Of a stretch of DNA of 64,000 nt, positions 60,306 to 64,000 are shown piece after piece (the first letter of the stretch is position 1; each line of letters begins with the position of its first letter). A model generated the notes under the pieces. The model searched no databases, was not told the origin of the DNA, and was given only the letters and a program-made list of their open reading frames with translations. Origin of the DNA: Bradyrhizobium sp. RP6 (GTDB lineage: Bacteria > Pseudomonadota > Alphaproteobacteria > Rhizobiales > Xanthobacteraceae); assembly GCF_003837805.1 (NCBI RefSeq), contig NZ_RQIT01000013.1:124001-188000 (forward strand), written 5' to 3'. The translations under genes were made by a program, and so were the position numbers.

Positions 60306-61361
60306 TCAGGCGCCGCCGTCGCTGCGCTCTCTCACGTAGGCGGCTTCACGCACGGGGCCGGGATCCAGCTTGAGCGCCGCCTGTTGCAAGCGCTTCGATC
60401 GCGCGCCAATGATAACTTCGCGAAGCGTCAGCAAGATTACAGATAAGACGAAAGGAGACAGATAATAGAGGACGCGGAACAGCAGCATGCCACCCAGAAG
60501 CTCCTCCCGGTCCATCTGCCAGAGACCGACCAGCATGGCGGCGTCGAACACGCCGAGCCCCCCCGGGGAATGGCTGGCGAAGCCGAGCAGGGTGGCCGAG
60601 ACGAAGATCACCGCAACCACGACGAAGCCGACATGGGGCTCGTCCGGCACCAGGACATACATCGCCAGCGCGCAGAAGCCGAGATCGACGATGCCGATCG
60701 CGATCTGGAGCAGCGTCAGCGGACCGCCCGGCAGCACCACGGTCCAGGGGCCGCGGCCGACCACCCGCGGCTGGGTCCAGACCCAGACTACGTAGCCGAC
60801 CAGCGCCACGATGATCATCAGCGCCAGCGTCCGGTTCAGCCAGGGAGGAAGCTGGTCGATCGAGGCGGCGGCCTCCGGGTGATAGGCGATGCCGAGGCCG
60901 AGCACGGCGGCATTGCCCAGCCAGAAAGTCAGGCCGGCGAGAAAGCAGATTTTTGCGACGTCGATCGCGTTCAGCCCATAGGCCGAATAGATGCGGTAGC
61001 GCACCGCACCGCCGGTGAAGACGCTGGCTCCGACATTGTGGCCGATGGAATAGCTGGTGAAGGCCGCGAGCGCGTTGATGCGATAAGGCACATGGGCATG
61101 GCCGATCGCGCGCGTGGCGAAGAGGTCGTAGAAGGTCAGCGTGAAATAACCCGCAGCGACGAACAGCGCCGCCATCGCAATCTGACTCGGCTCGGTGCTC
61201 TTGATCGCCTCGAGGACCTCGTTGAAATCGATGCCTCGCAGCATGTGGTAGAGCACATAGCAAGCGACGCCGATGACCGCGATGCTGATCACAACTCCAA
61301 GCTTATGCAGGACTTGCTTCTGGCGCAGAAACGACATCGCCCTGCGTATGGCTTCCAGCAT
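60306..61361 (-). CDS. YbhN/UPF0104-like membrane protein (lysylphosphatidylglycerol synthase-type transmembrane domain)
   Basis: A 351-residue polytopic membrane protein with about eight membrane segments, of the UPF0104/COG0392 family that shares the membrane domain of MprF. Typical are the GASVFTGGAVRYRIYSAYGLN and SHSPGGLGVFDAAMLVGL stretches. It lacks the catalytic C-terminal aminoacyl transferase domain of MprF, so lipid flipping or another lipid role is more likely than lysyl transfer. It lies 46 bp before phoR on the same strand and may be co-transcribed with it. Confidence 0.82.
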   Translation of the reverse strand: MLEAIRRAMSFLRQKQVLHKLGVVISIAVIGVACYVLYHMLRGIDFNEVLEAIKSTEPSQIAMAALFVAAGYFTLTFYDLFATRAIGHAHVPYRINALAAFTSYSIGHNVGASVFTGGAVRYRIYSAYGLNAIDVAKICFLAGLTFWLGNAAVLGLGIAYHPEAAASIDQLPPWLNRTLALMIIVALVGYVVWVWTQPRVVGRGPWTVVLPGGPLTLLQIAIGIVDLGFCALAMYVLVPDEPHVGFVVVAVIFVSATLLGFASHSPGGLGVFDAAMLVGLWQMDREELLGGMLLFRVLYYLSPFVLSVILLTLREVIIGARSKRLQQAALKLDPGPVREAAYVRERSDGGA

Positions 61362-61817
61362 CTAGACCTCGAACAACACTTCGGCGGCCAGGGTGGCCGG
61401 TGGACAGGCGGACGGCGCACAGGCAATCAACGAATCCTCGCCGCCGGCTCCGGCATCGCGGATGCCCCCTGCCCCTCCACTAGCGCGTTTTCGGGCAGAG
61501 TGGAATTCGCTAATTCGAACAAAAACACGTGCGTTCAATATTTTAGGCAGGGTTGCGGCTCCTGATGCACGATTTGGCGCTTTCGACGGCAAGGGCTCGA
61601 CGCGAATCTCCATGGCAATCCTGCGCAGACGCCATGAAGTTTTGATGATTTCGGCCGCACAATGTTCCGTCACGCCTTAAGCCGACGTCAATCTATGGGG
61701 CAGGCCTGCCTGTTGAAAGAGGGCGATCGAAGAGGCCAGTTGACGGGGTGCTGACGCGCCGAAAGGCCGCGGCGGACGCGCGCACCCCGTACCTTCGGTC
61801 AGGGGGGCACGGCAACA
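61362..61817. other. Intergenic stretch, nothing recognised
   Basis: 456 bp between the YbhN-like gene and the small membrane protein gene, both on the minus strand. It should contain the promoter of the former. There is an open stretch on the plus strand (61393-61680), but its composition and lack of a ribosome site make it unlikely to be a gene. No hairpin with T-tract was seen. Confidence 0.4.
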
Positions 61818-62126
61818 TCACAGAGCGGCTGGAGGCGCGGTGCGCGAGACCACGCGGTCGCGCAACCACGCACCGATGGTGCAGCCGACGAGGTAGCAGG
61901 CGAACATGATCAGGCCGAGATCGAGCCAGTAGCCGAAGCGGCCGGGGACCACATGGGCGAGCGAGGCCGCCACCAGCGCAGCGGCGAGCGCGGCGAGCCA
62001 GCGCGCCATCACCTTCGAGGTGCCGTTGCCGCGCTGGACCACCGAGATCCAGCCCATGCAGAAGCCCAGCAGCAGCGAGCCGATCAGCCAGCCCAGATGG
62101 AACGAGACGAGATAGGGCATCGTCAC
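61818..62126 (-). CDS. Small membrane protein, coupled to the OmpA-family gene
   Basis: A 102-residue protein with three membrane segments (FHLGWLIGSLLLGFCMGWISV, LAALAAALVAASLAHVV and LDLGLIMFACYLVGCTIGAWL). The GTG at 62126 overlaps the TGA of the OmpA-family gene as GTGA, so translation is coupled; ATG 62120 is the next start. I do not know the family. The location suggests it assists the OmpA-domain protein in the inner membrane. Confidence 0.75.
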   Translation of the reverse strand: MTMPYLVSFHLGWLIGSLLLGFCMGWISVVQRGNGTSKVMARWLAALAAALVAASLAHVVPGRFGYWLDLGLIMFACYLVGCTIGAWLRDRVVSRTAPPAAL

Positions 62127-63517
62127 CTCACCAGAAATTCGATGCGGCGGTTCTGCGCCTTGCCTTCGTCGGTGTCGTTGCCGGCGACGGGCTGCGTGCT
62201 GCCATGACCGACCGCGGTGAAGCGGCTGGCGGGCAGGCCGGCCTTGACGAGGTAGTCGATCACCGCCTGCGCGCGCTGTTCCGAGAGAGCCTGATTGAAG
62301 TTGTCCTCGCCGTCGGCGTCGGTATGCCCGGCGACCTCAATATTGTTGGTGGGGCAGCGCAGCGCCGTCTCGATGAGACGATCGAGGATGCCGGCGGAGT
62401 CAGGATCGATGTCGGCCCGCTTGGCCGCGAAGCGGATCTTGCCCTTGGTCAGGAGCTCCGAGAACAATTGCTGGCACACGGTGCCATCGACGGGGCCTGC
62501 CGCGGGCTTTACCGTGATCTCCGGCTTGTACTGCCAGTTTTTCGGGAAGTCCTTGCCGAGGCCTGCGCGGATGTCGTTGGCGGCACCCTCGTACAGCGCA
62601 TCGCCCGACAACTTCACCTCGCGGTCGGAGACGACGAGCGTACCGGTCGACAGCCGCGACAGCGCGCCAAGCGCTGCGACCACGGCCGGGCTGAAGGAGC
62701 CGGGTGCGCCGATGCTGGCCTTGAGATTGTCGACGACCTTTTCGGTGAAGAACTTTCGCGAGGCGCTGGTGGCGATCGCCGCATGGACATTGTTGTCGGG
62801 AACATAGCCGGTCAGCGTCACCGTCGCGGCCACCGGATCCTTGTATGCCTGGAAGATGTAGGGCGGCGCCTTGATCTCGTTGGCGGCAATAGAAAAACCC
62901 TCAGGCAGGTTCTTGAGCGCGGCCGCGATCGCCTCCCGGCCGCCGAGCTCGCGCGCTATGCCCGACAGATTGACCTTGGTGTCCGTTATCGTGATCTTGC
63001 CGTCCTTGAGCTTGCCGATCTGATCCAGCAACAGCATCGCAGCAGCCTCGAACCGTGGCGGCGCGCCGCGCGCCAGCCCCATCTGATCGGCCACCTCGAC
63101 ACCCCCGACCTCCTTGCGGGCGGCCTCGGTCAGCCGGCCCTTCATCGAGGGCAGGGGCGCCGAGCCTGACAGCGTCACCCGCACGACGTCGCGCTCGGCG
63201 GTCCAGACAAAGGGCTTGGCCTCAGGAACAAGGCGGGTCCGGTCGTCGACCAGCCGCACTCCGGGGACGGTCTCGACCGCCACCACGGCGTCGCGGCGCC
63301 CCGCCTCGGAGAAGGCGTCCGCAGCCAGGCTGACATCGCGGCCATCGACCACGATCCGTGTCTTGTCCAGAACGGTATCCTTCAGCGCAGCCGAGCTGCG
63401 CGCCGACAGATCGGCCTCGACCGGTAAGGTGTTATTCCAGGCCGCAAATCCCCACATGACGGCCAGGGGGATCAGCCCTAGCCACCATTTGCTGGCCCAC
63501 CTGAAAAGCTTCTGCAT
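62123..63517 (-). CDS. OmpA family protein with inner membrane anchor
   Basis: A 464-residue envelope protein. A membrane anchor (about 8-28: WWLGLIPLAVMWGFAAW) is followed by a long periplasmic part with two similar segments that resemble BON-type repeats (DKTRIVVDGRDVSLAADAFSEAGR and TLVVSDREVKLSGDALYEGAA). The C-terminal 120 residues are an OmpA peptidoglycan-binding domain with VAGHTDADGEDNFNQALSEQRAQAV. It probably links the inner membrane to peptidoglycan. ATG 63517 (MQKLFRWAS) is chosen over 63553. It shares a coupled unit with the small membrane protein gene downstream and is divergent from the deacetylase at 63682. Confidence 0.83.
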   Translation of the reverse strand: MQKLFRWASKWWLGLIPLAVMWGFAAWNNTLPVEADLSARSSAALKDTVLDKTRIVVDGRDVSLAADAFSEAGRRDAVVAVETVPGVRLVDDRTRLVPEAKPFVWTAERDVVRVTLSGSAPLPSMKGRLTEAARKEVGGVEVADQMGLARGAPPRFEAAAMLLLDQIGKLKDGKITITDTKVNLSGIARELGGREAIAAALKNLPEGFSIAANEIKAPPYIFQAYKDPVAATVTLTGYVPDNNVHAAIATSASRKFFTEKVVDNLKASIGAPGSFSPAVVAALGALSRLSTGTLVVSDREVKLSGDALYEGAANDIRAGLGKDFPKNWQYKPEITVKPAAGPVDGTVCQQLFSELLTKGKIRFAAKRADIDPDSAGILDRLIETALRCPTNNIEVAGHTDADGEDNFNQALSEQRAQAVIDYLVKAGLPASRFTAVGHGSTQPVAGNDTDEGKAQNRRIEFLVR

Positions 63518-63681
63518 TCGACGACCCGAACTCTGGAAACGGAGACAAAACAAACCCTTGGCAGGCTGTCAAACCGGAAATGCTGCCGTTCCAAGGGCCC
63601 CGCCTGGACAATCGGAATAACTTTTTCTTCAAGGGTTCTTCCGTAAGTTGAGCGCGGAATGCCAGAGTCCCCCAGCCGTTC

Positions 63682-64000
63682 ATGAAACAACTGCGTAACA
63701 ACGTCATCCGCGCCGGGCTGGGAGCACTCTATTTCAGCGGAGCGCACCACCTGTTGCGCCCACTTTTGTCGGGCGTCGGCGCCATTTTCATGCTGCACCA
63801 CGTGCGGCCCGCCCGTGAGGGCGCGTTCCAGCCGAACCGGCATCTCGAAGTCACACCCGAATTCCTGCGCGCAACGCTGCGCCATTTGCGCTCGCGCGAC
63901 ATCGACATCGTCAGCATGGACGAGCTGCATGAGCGGCTGGTGCAAGGCCGCTTCGACCGGCGCTTCGCCGCCTTCACCCTCGACGACGGTTATCGCGACA
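63682..64000 (+). CDS. Polysaccharide deacetylase family protein, 3' end cut by window edge
   Basis: The first 106 residues are visible. After an N-terminal helix (VIRAGLGALYFSGAHHLLRP) comes GAIFMLHHVRP and then FAAFTLDDGYRD at the very edge, the T-x-DD metal motif of NodB-type deacetylases. Such enzymes remove N-acetyl groups from chitin-like or cell-surface polysaccharides. The N-terminal HHLL-type helix without a signal cleavage site suggests a membrane-near enzyme of the exopolysaccharide type. ATG 63682 follows the divergent OmpA-family gene by 164 bp. The rest lies beyond the window. Confidence 0.85.
   Translation, partial: MKQLRNNVIRAGLGALYFSGAHHLLRPLLSGVGAIFMLHHVRPAREGAFQPNRHLEVTPEFLRATLRHLRSRDIDIVSMDELHERLVQGRFDRRFAAFTLDDGYRD

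Noticed and set aside
61393-61680. 95-codon plus-strand frame
   Set aside because: Lies in a non-coding gap, has no ribosome site and no recognisable features.
1-64000. CRISPR array, prophage or insertion sequence
   Set aside because: No direct repeats with regular spacers, no integrase, transposase or phage structural gene was seen. The tRNA-Gly gene shows no duplicated 3' end as an attachment site.

Overview
The window is a stretch of a GC-rich alphaproteobacterial chromosome, most likely Bradyrhizobium or a close member of the Nitrobacteraceae. Pointers are a class I lysyl-tRNA synthetase, GcrA, a SAM-II riboswitch before metZ, the quinone-type PyrD, DUF2865, DUF952 and DUF1003 proteins of rhizobial type, and several families of short palindromic intergenic repeats. 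I see no phage, insertion sequence, conjugation gene or CRISPR array. Apart from the repeats the region looks like core chromosome. Both ends cut a gene: pyrE on the left and a polysaccharide deacetylase on the right.

Layout. 1-9.2 kb: pyrE end, DUF2865 secreted protein, a minus-strand block with pdeM and lhr (DNA repair), NTF2-like, RidA, a secreted PHB-depolymerase-type esterase and a flavin dehydrogenase. 9.4-16.7 kb: small secreted and membrane proteins, SCO copper protein, family 3 solute-binding protein, lysK, an S24-like repressor, DUF952 and pyrD. 16.8-22.2 kb: MATE, MBL hydrolase and DUF6460, then ATP-dependent DNA ligase and MBL exonuclease, the other half of the repair set. 22.3-24.6 kb: TPR methyltransferase and a Tat-exported amino-acid-type binding protein. 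24.7-33.5 kb: a minus-strand sugar locus with LacI regulator, xylB, xylA, a three-gene CUT2 transporter, an aldo/keto reductase and a lactonase-like amidohydrolase. 33.5-42.5 kb: single genes including GNAT, cupin regulator, epoxide hydrolase, tRNA-Gly(CCC), ogt, AraC, VOC, SRPBCC, MATE, an unknown and a PAS protein. 42.7-45.2 kb: two-domain dCTP deaminase and metZ under a SAM-II riboswitch. 45.3-48.3 kb: OpgC with two SGNH proteins. 48.5-53.3 kb: apaG, argD-argF-hslO and gcrA. 53.5-60.3 kb: phoR-pstSCAB-phoU-phoB. 60.3-64 kb: YbhN-like membrane protein, OmpA pair and deacetylase.

How the genes work together. The pho/pst block is a complete phosphate uptake and sensing unit with a candidate Pho box before pstS. 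The sugar block couples import to the isomerase route (XylA, XylB) and also carries enzymes typical of the dehydrogenase/lactonase route. The ligase, exonuclease, Lhr helicase and PdeM nuclease form a known repair set that is one cluster in some bacteria but two loci here. OpgC and its SGNH partners probably decorate periplasmic glucans. The most interesting non-coding signals are a mutually exclusive hairpin set in the metZ leader, five GANTC sites within 155 bp before gcrA, and repeat elements placed inside operons, notably between pstS and pstC.
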